This document shows, piece by piece, positions 1-14,183 of a stretch of 64,000 nucleotides of DNA (positions are counted from its first letter, which is position 1; every line of letters begins with the position of its first letter). Location of the stretch: NCBI GenBank assembly GCA_034336665.1, contig CM067592.1, forward strand, positions 50,175,783 to 50,239,782, read 5' to 3'. The notes beneath the pieces are model-generated. The model did not search any database. It was given only the letters and a program-made list of their open reading frames with translations, and had not been told where the DNA came from. The stretch comes from Luscinia megarhynchos. Its lineage: Eukaryota > Chordata > Aves > Passeriformes > Turdidae. The position numbers were made by a program, and so were the translations under genes.

Positions 1-46
1 AAGGGCATTGGCCTGTTGGCATGAGTAAGGAGTAGGGCCACAGGAT

Positions 47-113
47 AAGAGCTATGGAGCACCTTTTCTGTAATGAAAGGCTGGGGGAATTGTTGAACCT
101 CATGAGATTCCTG
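47..113 (+). repeat. Short CR1 LINE fragment, plus orientation
   Basis: The stretch reading GGAGCACC...GAAAGGCTG...TTGTTGAACCT matches the conserved CR1 segment just upstream of its 3' untranslated part (compare the same words at 3902-3952 in this window). It points opposite to the adjoining CR1 piece, so the two are separate insertions or a rearranged copy. Confidence 0.5.
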
Positions 114-114
114 T

Positions 115-870
115 GCGCCCACTTCTCCATCTCACCCACATCCCTCTGGGTGACATCCTGTCCTTCAGGAGTGTCAACCACACCACTTACCTTGGTGTCA
201 TTTGCAAATTTGCAGTGGGTGCACGCAATACCCTCATCTGTGTCATTAATGAGATATTAAATAACAGTGGTCCCAATACCAGCCCCTGAGGGACAGCCCT
301 TGTCACTGATGTCCTGATGTCCATTGGGTCTCTGAGCTGTTGACCATTATCCTCTGGATGCCATTGTCCAACCAATTCCTTGTCCATCTAAAAGTCTACT
401 CATCAAATCCATCTCTCTCCAATGTAAAGAACAGGGTGCTATGAGGGACCATGTCAAAAGCTTTACAGAAGATAAATGACATTCACAGTCCTTCCCGTGT
501 CCACAGATGTAGTCACTCTACTCTACTTCCAGTCTATTCACTCTCTATTTCCAGTCACTAGGGATTTCTCCTGACTGCCATGACTTTGCAAATACAGTGG
601 AGAGTGATTTGGCAACCACATTAGCCAGTTCTCTCAGGACTTTCTGGGATGCATCTCAGTGGATCCCATAGACATACATGTTCTGGTTGCTCAGGCGATC
701 GGGAGCCTGATCTCTTAAGGAGGAAAGCACTTTTCTCACCCAGCCTCCACCTTGCTGTCCATCCATTCAAGAGGTGTGGGAAGAAAGATTGACAATGAAA
801 AAAGTTGCTGAGTATCTCAGCCTTCTCTCATCTGTTGTTTCCAGCTTTCTAGTCATGCCATCAGAGCAGT
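115..870 (-). repeat. CR1 LINE fragment (RT domain part), minus orientation
   Basis: The reverse complement of a decayed CR1 ORF2. Words such as CAGCCCCTGAGGGACA (complement of the conserved VPQGSVLGP region), CCAACCAATTCCTTGTCC and ACCATGTCAAAAGCTTTACAGAAG are the usual antisense landmarks of the CR1 reverse transcriptase. Frames are broken throughout, with no intact coding. The right boundary is approximate, since similarity fades after the TCTCATCTGTTG word. Confidence 0.8.
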
Positions 871-3069
871 ACGTTTTCTTTGACCTTTCTTAATTACCAC
901 GGAGCAACCAAACCATCTATTTGGATAAGCAGCATAAGATGTATTACATTCCTTTGGTTTTTTTATGTAGGTTTGAAGATAGAGATCAGAAAAGGATGGA
1001 CCAAGATGGATGTGGTGAAAAGGGTACCAGTTGACTGACAGGTAATATTTCCTGATACTTCTTTCTTAAACCATTTCTCTGAACCTACTGTTTTGCAGGC
1101 ATGATTGTCTGCTTCAGTCAATGGCTTTTTGCAAGAGCAAAATCTTTCTCTGACCAAGTAGTATTGCAAAATCCATGGAAAAATGTGTGTACCATATTTT
1201 TTAGTATCCTAAAGTTAAAAGCTCTGGCAGATGGAGTTTTGAATTAAGACATTACAATTGGCAGCTGGCTTAGGTCTAAGATCTCAGCCATACCATGCAA
1301 GAACTCCACAAGCCCTTAATAACATCATAGGTAAAATTAGACTCAAATTTTCACCTTCCAAGCTCTCAGGCAACACTAAAACTCGATACTGTTTTTGAGT
1401 ATGGGATCATGTAAGTCCTATCTGTAATTTGGATATGGAACATGGGACTTGTTTTGCTAGCAAGTTCTGTGTGGATTGGGATACTCAAGTTTCAAGCTTT
1501 TACACTAATGCACTTGTGCACATATTTGAGCCACCCCATCAGCTTGAGGAGACAGTCAGTCATTCTGCTGAGGTCACTGGCAGGCACTTCAAACCTGCTC
1601 AAGAGCTGCCTCACAGAAGTTCTTCCTGTCTGCAACAAGTACTCCTTGCTGAAAGTGGATGCTGAATGCGCAACATCCATCTCCAGGCCTTTTAGTACAT
1701 TGTGTTTTCTTGGCAGCATATACAAAAGGAAATACTTGACAATTTTTTTTTTTTGGTAATGTGAAACTATGTGCTATGATCCTCATATACCTCTGTTAAA
1801 AGATTTTTTTTCTCCATTCAATAATGCTTGTTGTTTACCCAGCTTCACATACCATAATTACCTTATTTATATTTCTTAGGGTATCTGTGTAGCCACTTCT
1901 GAGGCCTCTTCCATGCCTCTGGCCTGCTTTCAAAAGTTCTCTGTGTCTTCGTGTCCTCAAGCACAAGAAGTTCACCTTAGGGAAGATGTTTGGTCTCTGA
2001 CTGTTCACTCAAGCCCCTGGGTCTTGCTCTTTGTAGACAATAATTCGTGCTTGACTTCGGCTTGCTGGCCAATTGGCCGGATGCGGAAAGACTTTGCTGA
2101 TGAGAGCATCTGATCAATAAACAAGGGGCAAAAGAGAAATATCAGATGCCTGAAGGGCTTGTGTTTTGTCACTGAGCCATCACACCAGGAGTGGGATTCA
2201 GAAGCCCTGGTAGTGAGTCATGCATCCGTCTTGAGGTGACCTCGGGGACTTAGCGGGATTGCTGTGGAAGAGGTACAGGCTGCTGTATGAGTCACGGCAT
2301 CAGGCAATAAATTAGCCAATATAATTCACTGGGAAATTTATCTAGCTGCATCGCTCTGCCTGATGTGCTCTTTCCCTTTGGGAGGCTTCTGATTAAATAT
2401 ACTTTATTTCTTGTATCGAAAATTGCTCGCAAAAGATGCAATAAACTCAGGGGAGTCACCCACAAGTACTGTGTGGTGTGCACAATTGTGAATATTGGGT
2501 AGCTTGCTTTGTCCCAGAGAACTTAGAAAACACTTCTTGAAGGGGGTCTCTAATTGAGTTGCTTCTCTGTGGAGAAAGAGGAAGGGAAAATAGGTTGTCT
2601 TGACCTACCTCTGCTGAAGAAGTTAATAATTTTTGATATGCTGGAACTCTTTTTAAGCAGTTTTAAGCATAATCATGACCATGTATTATGGTACTTGCAA
2701 TGACTAATTCTTTCTGTGAAGCTTGCTGTCATCCTTCCTGTCTGTTTAGAAAAATTTAGTACAAAACTAAGGGAACTGATCAAAAGACTATGCATTTTCC
2801 TTGCAGGCTCTGGAAGATTGGAACTTCCCAAGCCAATTAAACTTGAAGCAAATTTAAATGGGGATGGATATCATCAAAGTCTGTAGCTCATTTAAACAAT
2901 GCAATAATGTATTTTTAAAAAATCATCCTATGCTGTGGATATGAAAGAAGAAATGAAATCTTTGTCGTAAGAGCCCTGATAGCCTTACCTGTGATTACTT
3001 CACGTCACACCTGCACCTTTGCTAAGACGTAGCAGCTCATCCAGGAAAACATTTCCATGCATAGGAATG
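871..3069. other. Non-coding interval, nothing recognised
   Basis: AT-leaning sequence with only short chance frames (up to about 105 codons at 1442-1759, with no domain). No repeat family, tRNA or splice-site/coding combination was recognised. Confidence 0.6.
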
Positions 3070-4275
3070 ACAAGAAAATAGTCAGAAGCAGTCAGCATGG
3101 ACTCACAAAGGAGGAAGACATACTTGATCAACCTGATAGCCTGCAGTGAGACAGCTGGCCTGCTGGCTGAGGGGACCACGGCCACTGCCTGCTTGGACTT
3201 TAGTGAGGCCTTTGGCACTGTCTCACGTAAGATCCTCCTAGACAGGCAGTTGTTGTGCAACTTAGGGGAGCAGGCAGTGAGCTGGACTGAAAACTGCTCG
3301 AATGGGCAGACCCAAATGCTGGTGATTGTGGCACAACATGTGGCTGGGTGCCAGTGACTAGCAGTGTGCCCCAGGGGTCAGTACTGGGTCCTTCAACAAT
3401 CTTCTTTAATGATCTGGATGATGAGGCAGAGCTCACAATCAGGAATTTTTCAGAAACATTAAACTAGGAGGAGCAGCTGATACCAGAGAGTCGTGTTGCT
3501 ATCACAGGGAAGTCAACAGCCTTGAGAAATGGGCTGACAGGAACCTAATGAAATTCAGCAAGGAGTAATGCTAAATCTGCATGTGGGGAGAAAAACATAC
3601 GTATGCTAGGTACTGCACACATGGAAAGCAGCTTGGCAGAATGGGACATGGGGGTCCTGGGGGACACCAAGCTAAGCAAAAGACAGCAGTGTGCCTTTGT
3701 GGTAAAGAAGGAGAATGATTTCCTGGGCTGTGTTAGAATTGCCAGCCAGCTGGGAGGTGATCCCGCTCTTCTACTCAGAGCTGGTGAGGATATCCCTAGA
3801 GCACTTTATCCAGTTCTGCACTCCTCAGTAGAACAGAGCCATGAACATATTGCAGAGAATCCATTCTTCAATGGAAGGGTCATTAGGATGACTGAGGGAT
3901 TGGAGCACCTCTGCTGTGAGGAAAGGCTGAGGGAGCTGGGGCTGTTCAGCCTGAAGAAAGAAGGCTCAGAGGGATCTCATCAATGCCTATGAGTGCATGA
4001 AGGGAGGTCACAAAGAAGGAGCACAGCTCCTTCCAGTGGTGCCCAATGACAGGATCAGAGGCAGAAGCACGGGATGGTCCCTCTGAACTTCAGAATACAC
4101 TTTTTCATTGTGAGGATGACCAAACACTAGGGAAAGTTACCCAGAGAGGTGGTGGAGTCTCCACCCTTGGAAATACTCAAAAGTAATCTGGACATGGTCC
4201 TGGGCAATCTGCTGTAGATGACTCTGCTTCATTATAAGTTTCTTCCAACTTGCACCGTTCTGTGATTTTTTATGG
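3070..4275 (+). repeat. CR1 LINE, 5'-truncated, with 3' end
   Basis: A plus-strand CR1 copy. From about 3083 it carries the GTCAGCATGGACTCACAAAGG segment and the RT region (GACTTTAGTGAGGCCTTTGGCACTGTCTC; the VPQGS-like word at about 3366). It then has AGGCTGAGGGAGCTGGGGCTGTTCAGCCTG near 3925. The 3' end is typical: AGAGAGGTGGTGGAGTCTCC, then TTCCAACTTGCACCGTTCTGTGATT. Several stops and indels make it dead. The longest open piece (3603-3992) is a relic of ORF2, not a host gene. The copy is about 1.2 kb against roughly 4.5 kb for full-length CR1, the usual 5' truncation. Confidence 0.9.
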
Positions 4276-7200
4276 CAGAGAAAATAATGGATGAGTGTGA
4301 ACATGTGTGCATGCCTAGACTGAGCACTCTCTCATCACAGTGTGCAGGGGCACCGGAGAGAGATAGGCAAAGCATTTTTTTACTGGAGATGAGGATGCAA
4401 GCAGCTGTCTTTGAATGGGTGAAATCTGCTTGGTTCACCAGGAATTCTCTTGGGAAGAGTGTGCAATGGGACAAAATGTGTGCACATAAATCACAGGGCA
4501 GATGTGTTCTTGAATAACATGAAATCTGTTGGTTTTTTTTCTAGAAGGCAGCCTGTCTAATACCTCTCAAATGGCCATGGCTTCCCTAAACCATCTGCTC
4601 CAGCAGATCATCAGCCATCACATGGCTGCAGGCACCAGGAGTGGCTTGTTGCAGTCCAACATGTTACTGAAGACTGACTTTAGAGGAAACAGTGAGTTTG
4701 TAGCCATAGGTGCCCTCCATGAGGAGTTACAGGGAAGAATATGCAGAAGGGTGGTTAGGAAGATCTTGCTGTTTTCCATGGACAGTGCAATGAATGGGTA
4801 GGAGTGGTAATAGTGGTAAGGCCTCTGTGATGAAGTGGGGAAAAATCAGATACTCTGTTGTGCAAAGAAAAATACATTTGCATCACCATGGCCCTTGCAT
4901 GCCACCCTTGTCTGAAAATTAAGAACTGACTTGTACAGACCTCACTCATAAGAGTGGCTAAATGTGTACTTGATTAACCTTAGTGCCCTACCAACTAGTT
5001 AGGCAGCTTATGGGGCAGCTTCACAGATGGTAGTATTTCCTTTCTATGGACTTGTTCCCTTTTCCCATAAGCTGCACCCATAAGTATCCTTTAACTGAGC
5101 CATCGCAGATGGTGAGATGACAACAACCATGAGTCAGTCACGGTACTGTACTGTGTCAGGGAGCAGAGTTTAAAGGAAAGGTTGTGTGTTCATTGTGCTG
5201 GGAACACGGCTCTGTGAATGCTTTGTGTGTACTGGTGTTTACTGCATGAGGAGGTGTGTCATCACAAAGGGTGAGGGGCAGTGATGGGAGAGGGCTTTGC
5301 CAGCATTACACACATTTCAGTGTAGTAGGGTGTTCTTGTGTTTCAAAGGCATTTGCTGCAGGGGTGCAGTAAAGTTTTTATTGCTGTGTACTTGGAGTGC
5401 TTGCAACATTTAGAGTTGCTAAAAACCTTGCGTGCTGATATCACGGGATAGATATCAAATGGCTCCTGATTGCAAGTGTGGGTGTAAATACACTGCTTTT
5501 CACTCCCTTTCCCTAGAACAGACCTGTGTCTCTGAAGAAACAGGGAAGGATGCTGTAAAAACAGCTATAAAAACGTTGCAGGGGAGGAGCAGAGCACCTG
5601 AAGGTCTCCAGCCATCCCACAGGAGAGAGGGGCTGGTGCCAAGCCTTGAGCACAGGCTCAGAAGGGCCAGACCTGTTCCTCTGCCCAGCTCATTTCCCCT
5701 GCACTCTGGAGCAGAGGCAGTGCAGGCCACTGGGCCAGCTCTGTTTGAGCAGGGACACTCCTCACCACGTCCCAGAGACGCTGGGTTTAGAGGCTGCCAG
5801 AGAAACTTCACCCGATGTGTTTGCTGTTACTGGCCCTGCACAGCCCATCACCAGCCATTCCAGGTTGAGGCCCCATCTCTACATCCAGTTATCAGGCATC
5901 AGGTGCCCTATGTCGTCTGCAAGGGATCTCCAGCCAGCAAAGAAGGCCACATGGCAGGTTCCTTTTTTGCTCTGCAGGTTTTTTGCTCTGCAGTGAAATA
6001 CTGTCCAAAGCGCAGGCGAAACTGTTCAAATCACTTCCACCAAAGAATGCATTTTTCATTGGCATGGTGGTAGGAAAGGCGGGGTAGTAGAAATTTTCTA
6101 ACTCTTTGCTCCTTCCTGCAAAGTGCAACTGGTTCTTCAGATTCTGAGGGCATTTTGGGTGACCAGGGTGTGTGGGCACTGTCTCTTTAGCTGGCCTATT
6201 CCCACAAGTGCTGTTACACCAGGACAGCTGTCAGAGGTCTGTGCCCACGCCACAGGCAGATGGGCACAATTTGTGCAGTGTCACCCTGACACAGGATAAA
6301 GACCCTCACATAAGCACGTCCTTGGGGCTTCCAGTTGATTCCAAATGTTCTCCTCCCAAGACTAATTTTCATTTTCTATCCAGGAAGCAATGTTCAGCTG
6401 AAGCAATAGAATATGGGCCTCAGAGACTCCTTTTTTAGACAGACAGCTTATCCCAGGCACAGTCATCTGGCTTGGACATCCCCTCAACTCATTTTCCTAT
6501 GGGAAGTGATACAGGCCAATCCAGAAGCTCCTCTGCTGCTGTCATGGTCTCTGAAAAGGAGCAACCAGCCATTGCTGTGTTTTGAATTGTACCTTTGCTT
6601 TGACAGGAAGCTGCAATGTGGCAGAATGAGAAATTAATTAGCCTCCTGCTGCTGCAAGCATTTCCAGTCCCAGCTGACAACAGACTAATTAAGAACCTCC
6701 CTGTGGCGTCTATTTTAGATAACCATTTACTTTGATACAATTTAACAAGGGCTTTTCTAATGGCTTATTTCACCAACAACTCATTAGATTAATGTGTGGC
6801 AAGTAGCAGGAACTTGAACAGACATTTTGAATTCCCAGCCACCAAAAGTCAATAGTTTTGCCAAAGAGCACACTAATTTTATCGAGGCAGAACACGCTTC
6901 CTTCTGATATTTTGTGTCACGCAATTTGTTTTCAGATGTTATCCTAACCTGAGTCCAGAAGTTTAGAAAACTGAAGGTGGCCTTGTAAGTGGAGGTTCTT
7001 AGGAGCCAATTTGTGCTGCTGTAAGTGATCTGCCCATCAGGGTCATTTGTGGTGCTTGCAGACTGAGCACCAAGAGTGCCAACTGCACCACTTCATCAGT
7101 GGGGTCTGCTTCAGCACTGAACACTGAGGAGCCAAACTTCCTGCCAGGCCAGCAAACCCTGCATCTGGGACTATGGAAAATGCCAATACATGTGCAAGTC

Positions 7201-10200
7201 CAAGGCTTCCACACGATCTCTCACCAAGCCCAACAGAATCAGAAAAGGCTCCTACACCCCTTAAATGGTGAGAAGGAGTGTCCTCCCTTTCTACCTTAAT
7301 TTTCAAATGTTAAACTTGACCCTACAAACGCAGTTTGTCTTTTGGAACCTACAGGAGTGCCAGAGGTAGAGACCAAAGTAAGGACATGAGCTGAAAATGA
7401 AGCTCAAAGTGACTTGGTTTTCTCCATATAATCTGTCCTAATGGGAAAATGTGTAGGAGGATTTTACCTTCCTTTACTGTCTCTGCACTGCCTCATGTTC
7501 ACAAATTACAATTGTGAGGGTGAAATATTTGACTCCAAATTAGGAGTGAGTGGATGACAGCAAAGATGACAGGTTGGACTTTAGACAGCATATGATTGCA
7601 CAGCTTGGAAAGAAGACTGGGGCTCTGGGTGGGGAAAGAGAGCAAAGAACTTGAGCTAAAAGGCCTTGCCAGGGGAATAGTGTGGTGCCCCAGCAGTGTA
7701 ATTTTCAGCAGGATACAGTTCTCCACAAGACTGAGATCAGGTTTTTCATTGTCACTAGAATTAATTGGGAGGGTATCTTTGAAATGAGTGTTTAAACATC
7801 TAATATCTTTTCTTTTTCCCTAAAGGGAAACTAACCAGTTCCCTATCTTCAAACACCATCAGAAACTTAGGTTAAAGCCTCAGAGATTAATTTTCCTTCC
7901 AAGTTTGGTTAAAATATTGGATGAATAACTTTATTGGAAATGCCTCCCTACAAGTCATCTGCTCAGAGCCAACTGCTCAGAGGCACACAGATCATCATTG
8001 TTTGTTAATGAAGAAGAGTGTTTCTGTGCTTTTCTTTCTAAAATGTTATCCCAAACTAAAATCCCTATATTCTTGTCTAGGATAACGCACAGGAAGTGAA
8101 AATTAAAAACATTAGTGGGATTATCAGTTTACATTTCTCAGCACCTAATTGTTTGTAATTCCTGCCTCACTCTCCCTCACTCCCAGAAATTTTGTGTGAC
8201 CAGAATTTGGAACATTTCCTCTGTTTCATGGCAACAGAGCTATGCTGTAGGGGCTCCACACACATTACGATTTTTATCCCTTGTTGCAGGCTGGCTGTGT
8301 GTAAACACTTCCTTCTCAGTCCTGTCTGAGCCTTTTTGGATGCAAGCAGCTACAGCAAATATCAAGTGTGACTTCATTTGCTGTAGCTATCTTCCCTCTG
8401 CCTCCTAATCCTTCAGGCTGTTGCTGCTTTCCCCCATGGCTGAATGCTGGGAGGCTGGTGACCCACTTCCCGGGGCTGAAGGCACCATGGAGCATTGGGT
8501 AGCTGCAGGGCCCAGCAGCTCTGCTGGAGCTGAGTGCTGACAGCCAGAAGGCAGCAAGGACTGAACACAATTGCCTCTGAAATGCACACTGTGCACTTCC
8601 CCCAGCAGATGCTTCTGCTGTAGCTGTGTGACAAAACGTGCTCCTGACTCACAGGTGAGTACTGGCTCAGTGCTATCAGCTTGTGTTTCCTCCTGCCAAA
8701 AGCCTCCAAGGACCCTATTAAGCAGGGGGCTTCTAAAACTTTTTTTCTTTTTTTCCTGTGGAGTAGCTTTATATAAGCAGCCACACTGATGAAAATTTTT
8801 ACTTCTTTTTCTGGCTGGTCCTCTGGCATTTCATGGTGACTTCCTGAGGTCACTGGCACTGCTCTGCTGACTCCTACCTGGCATGATACTCCCTTGACCA
8901 AGCTCAGACTGTCTGAAAAATAACTTTGCCTACCAGGGTGCTTATGTCAACTGCTGGGTGGATGAGCTGCAGTTGTCATTCCTTTTGAAACTATCACGTG
9001 GTCCTTTTTTGTACTCTTTTATTTACTATTAAATATCAGTTTCCAATAATATTGTGTGGTTTCCAAGGATACTGTGTGTAAGAGTCCCCAGGTTGTAAAC
9101 TCACATGTCTTTCGTGCTTTGGTGTATTAACAGATGGGGTGCTTGAGCATGCTGCAGTACCTGAGAGTCTGTCTGGCTTCTGAAGCTGACCTGATATCTG
9201 CTGATAGCTTTCCATAACAGAAATTCTTTATGGGAACATAAGACTAAGGCAAGGTCTTGTGGATGAGCTACATCTGAACACCAAGTAACCACAACCCACC
9301 GTGCTGCATATTTCCCTGTGGAGGCTTGCTGAGCCCCAGCAGTAACACTGAACAGCACCTTGTACCTGATTGAGCAGTTTTGATTTTCAGGCTCTCACCA
9401 AATGTGTGTCATTGACTCCTAAGTACTCTCTTGCCCTTGTGTTGCACTTGGTTTCTTCTATACTCCCAGCTCCCTTCAGGGGTAAGGCTATCCTCAGGGA
9501 TAACACTGTTTCCTGTTAAACACACTGGGAACAGACCACGAGGTGTGGAGTCCTTGCACTTCAACTATAGAGTATGATCCTGTGTCTCTGGTAAGGGCAT
9601 TGGTTTTTCTGTTGTGAATTCCTGAACTAAATCACACCCTATTCTGCCAAGGGGAACCAGCAGCTGCCATGTTATCCCATGTCTTTTTGCAGGGTTGCTG
9701 TTTTCAGCAAATAAAGTTTCTGGTTGTATTTTAACATTCATTCAGACCCTGCATTCCTGTCAGGATCTTTTCCACATTTCCTATTCAGGTGCTACCTGCA
9801 AAACATATAATCAGTCAGAGGGGCAAAGACTGGATAAAAATTTCCTCAGCAACATTTATTCAACAGATTCATCCCCTGTGATCAAAGGCCCTGTCCTTAT
9901 CCTGTTAAATTTAATGGAAATTTTACTAATAACGTCAGAAGACCAGGATATTACTCTCCCTGATTAGTGGACAAGACCATTATAACATTATAGCTTCATA
10001 AGAAATTAAATCCCTTCCCCTACTCTTTGGGTGGAGGGAACAAGGCATGTATTATGCTTCCTCTTTGGATGATGCCTGTTCTCACAATGGGTAATCATCT
10101 GAGACAGGAGCTGGTGTCCTGTCAGAGAAGTGTGCTGTAGCAATTTCTCTCATCATCATATATTTAGCCCCAAGCTTCGAAAATGGCTCCTACTAGATGG

Positions 10201-12223
10201 GAGCTGAGCTAAGTTTACCTCCATGGTTCTATTATATTTCTACTCCTTGTAACCATCAGTGCTGTAGAACCCGGTGGTGAACTTCTCCTTTTTATTCATT
10301 CCTAGGAGACTTGGTGGAGGGGTGTTGAGATAATTTCTCTGTCTTCCCCTGAAATTTTTATTTCTGGAGTGTGTCTCAAATGTACTTAGAGAAAAGGAAT
10401 GGAATTCAGCAGTATGACTGTGCTAGCAGAGCAAATGTTTTGCTGGTGGTAGCTATTTCCCCCATCATGTTGGCAATGAATTTGTTCTGATATTCCTGAA
10501 ATGCCTTTAAACACTTAATTTCTTCTTTAGAGTGAGCCAAAATCCTCCCTTGTATGAAAGCTAGCCCTGGGAAGACAGTGCTAAGCCTCTTATGAGAGCA
10601 AAGTCATGCCTGTGTTTAGACTTATTCCATCACCCTCTGTGGCATCTGAGCTGATTCCACGTTTTATACCTATCACTTTCTCATTTCCTTTGGCTATGAT
10701 CCCTCTTTCTTTCTGCTGAAATGTTTGGAGGGCAGACGATTCCATGGCTGCCTGCAGATGAAACCAGATCAGCTTTCAGCATTGAGTTGTGTAACAGCTG
10801 CCCACTGTCACTTCAGAGCCAATTTTGGGACAGTGTCATCAGCTTTGTCAATCCTTATTTCCCAGGGAGATTTTTACTAGATAAAAGCTTAAGTGCATAT
10901 TAACTGGATCAAATTCTTAAATGTACATCCGAGACATGGAGTGTCAAATGGGACACCCAACTTTCACTAACCAAACAAAACTCATTCGCTGATACCAGAG
11001 TTCCATGAATTCCAGCTACCCATAGGCACATGATATCTAAAAGATTGTCCTGTGCTCCCCCAAGCCTGTGTATGAATATGTGGGAAGGAGCAAGAAAAAT
11101 TTTAGTATTCTTTTTCATAAATTTTGCTCTTTTTTTTTGCTGAATAAAGATTTTATTATTCATGTTTGTGTTTGTCAAAAGCATGTGACAAAAAACGGCA
11201 GTATTAATAGTATCAGTTTTACAAACTCCATAAAGCAAGTGTAAAAAGATTCAGTGGAGGCTTGCAAATATATATCTCAGCTCTCTAGTAACAAAAATGT
11301 CCCGCTCACCTTACATGTGGGCCACTGTATCCCGGAAGATGTCCTCTTGCTACCTGAAGAGCAGACCCTCCTCCAGAGAGAGCATGCCCTGAGTTCCTCT
11401 TGCCATTGCATTCATCCCCGAACAAGAGCACAAGACCCCAGGGCTGGTGGGTCAGCAGCACACAAGCTGCAACAGACCCCAGGTGGCTTCTGGCAGGAGG
11501 TTCAGCACCAGCCTGTTCTGCCAGCACGTGCCACTCTCAAAAAACACATGGAGCTCAGGCAGCTTGGAGTTTACATGAGTTTGCATAGACAGCTCCATAA
11601 CTCAAGTACTGTGTGCTCCAGACAAAACGAGTTGTCTGCAGAGACCCTGCTACTGAAAAGCAAGTCTCAGGACTGAGTTCAGACATATTGCTCTTTGTCT
11701 AAACACAGGAGCATCATCAGTTCAGCTTGATTCACTTTCCTGGTTTGTACTAGTTAAATCACTCACTAGCCTAGTAGTGGCTTAACTTCATCCATTACCT
11801 TAATATTTCTTTAAATAACTCAATTTACATAAGAAACCAATCGCAAAATGTGCTGAATGATAGAGAACAGTGGCTGCTCAGAAGCTCACAGTCTGACATT
11901 AACTCTAGGTCACTTCTCAATAGGCTTCTGCACATCCACAACATGACAGCTGCCTTCAGGGTGGCCAGAGGAATGAAAAAGTTTAATGCTTATTTATTTT
12001 ATTTTAAATAACTCTCATGTAATAAGCAAACTAATTAGCACACCTTAGCCAGGCATGGAGCATGTGTAAACCAGTGTAAGGAGCTCTGTTGCTCTGACAG
12101 TCAGCTGGTATACACTGATTTGAATTTTTCACTGATCAGATTTGCCTGCATGAGATTAAGCCCTTACAATCATCTTGTATTTGAAAAGTGTGTTTGTCCA
12201 ATTTTTTTACAGCACTGGATAGG
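4276..12223. other. Long interval without recognised genes
   Basis: About 8 kb of AT-leaning sequence. Slightly GC-richer patches at about 5580-5960 and 8400-8700 give open frames (213 codons at 5432-6073, 162 codons antisense at 8413-8901). These have biased composition, overlap open frames on the opposite strand and show no domain. Nothing resembling an exon of NDUFB6 or another expected neighbour was seen. Weak or very old repeats could be missed by eye. Confidence 0.55.
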
Positions 12224-13216
<993 letters not shown>

Positions 13217-13240
13217 TTATCCACCCTGAATTTTTTCCAT
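13217..13240 (-). other. Probable polypurine tract next to the 3' LTR
   Basis: On the minus strand the bases just inside the LTR read GGAAAAAATTCAGGGTGGATAA before TGTTGGGGG. Purine enrichment directly abutting the LTR start is what plus-strand priming needs. It is only moderately purine-rich, so the exact tract is uncertain. Confidence 0.45.
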
Positions 13241-13372
13241 GCCAATATGCTACAGCAAATTAAAACTTTTAAATCATTTACATACATGCAGTTACAGGCA
13301 CAGTATCATAGATAGTTCACCCTAGAACAAGGTCTCCTTGGGGTATGCATCAGGTCTCTCCATCCTTTTGCA

Positions 13373-14172
13373 TCACCCACCAAGTGCAACCTGGTCTTTG
13401 AGCAAAACCACCCCACGAACAGGATTGTCTTTGCTGGAGGCAGAGTTCACCCAAACAGTTTTTCCTAACATGCCTCTCAGGTGTACCACTGGGACCTTAT
13501 CTCCATCTGGTGTTCCCAAGGGCTCAGATTGGGCTGGGCCTGCTCGGTTAGTGGAACCTCGGGTATTCACTAACCATGTGGCCTTTGGTAGATTGATCTC
13601 CCAGTTCTTGAAAGTCCCCCCACCAAGTGCCTTTAAGGTGGTTTTAAGCAGGCCATTGCACCGTTCGACTTTCCCAGCCGCTGGTGCGTGGTATGGAATA
13701 TGATACACCCACTCAATGCCATGTTCTCTAGCCCAGGTGCTTATAAGGCTGTTTCTGAAATGAGTCCCGTTGTCTGATTCAATTCTCTCAGGGTGCCATG
13801 CCTCCAGAGGACTTGTTTCTCAAGGCCCAGGATGGTGTTCCAAGAGTGGCGTGAGGCACAGGGTAGGTCTCCAACCACCCGGTGGTGGCTTCCACCATGG
13901 TCAGCACGTAGCGCTTGCCCTGGCGGGTCTGAGGCAGTGTGATGTAATCAACCTGCCAGGCCTCCCCATACTTGTACTTGGACCATTGCCCCCCATACCA
14001 CAGGGGCTTCACCCGCTTGGCCTGCTTGGCAGCTCACGTCTCACAGTCATGGATAACCTGAGAGATACTGTCCATGGTTAAATCCACCCCGCGGTCTCGT
14101 GCTCACTTATAGGTGGCATCTCTGCCCTGATGACCTGAGACATCGTGGGCCCATCGAGCCAGGAACAATTCT
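13373..14172 (-). pseudogene. Broken integrase of the ERVL-like provirus
   Basis: The N-terminal zinc-binding part lies near 14130-14160 (a His...His pair in an AHDVSGHQG-like word on the minus strand). The catalytic core follows: first Asp in WQVDYI near 13945, second Asp in DNGTH near 13760, and Glu in KVERCNG near 13655, so all three DDE residues are still readable. The reading frame is not intact. There is an in-frame TGA near 14030 and frame changes near 13850 and 13710. The last frame runs to 13373 and contains the basic C-terminal part. In the family this enzyme inserts viral DNA into the host genome; here it is a fossil. Confidence 0.8.
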
Positions 14173-14183
14173 CCCTTGTGTTC

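Noticed and set aside
3603..3992. 129-codon frame as a gene
   Set aside because: Part of the decayed CR1 ORF2; it matches CR1 words and is broken at both ends.
5432..6073. 213-codon frame as a host gene
   Set aside because: No domain, biased composition, overlapping frames on both strands, and no splice or start context of note.
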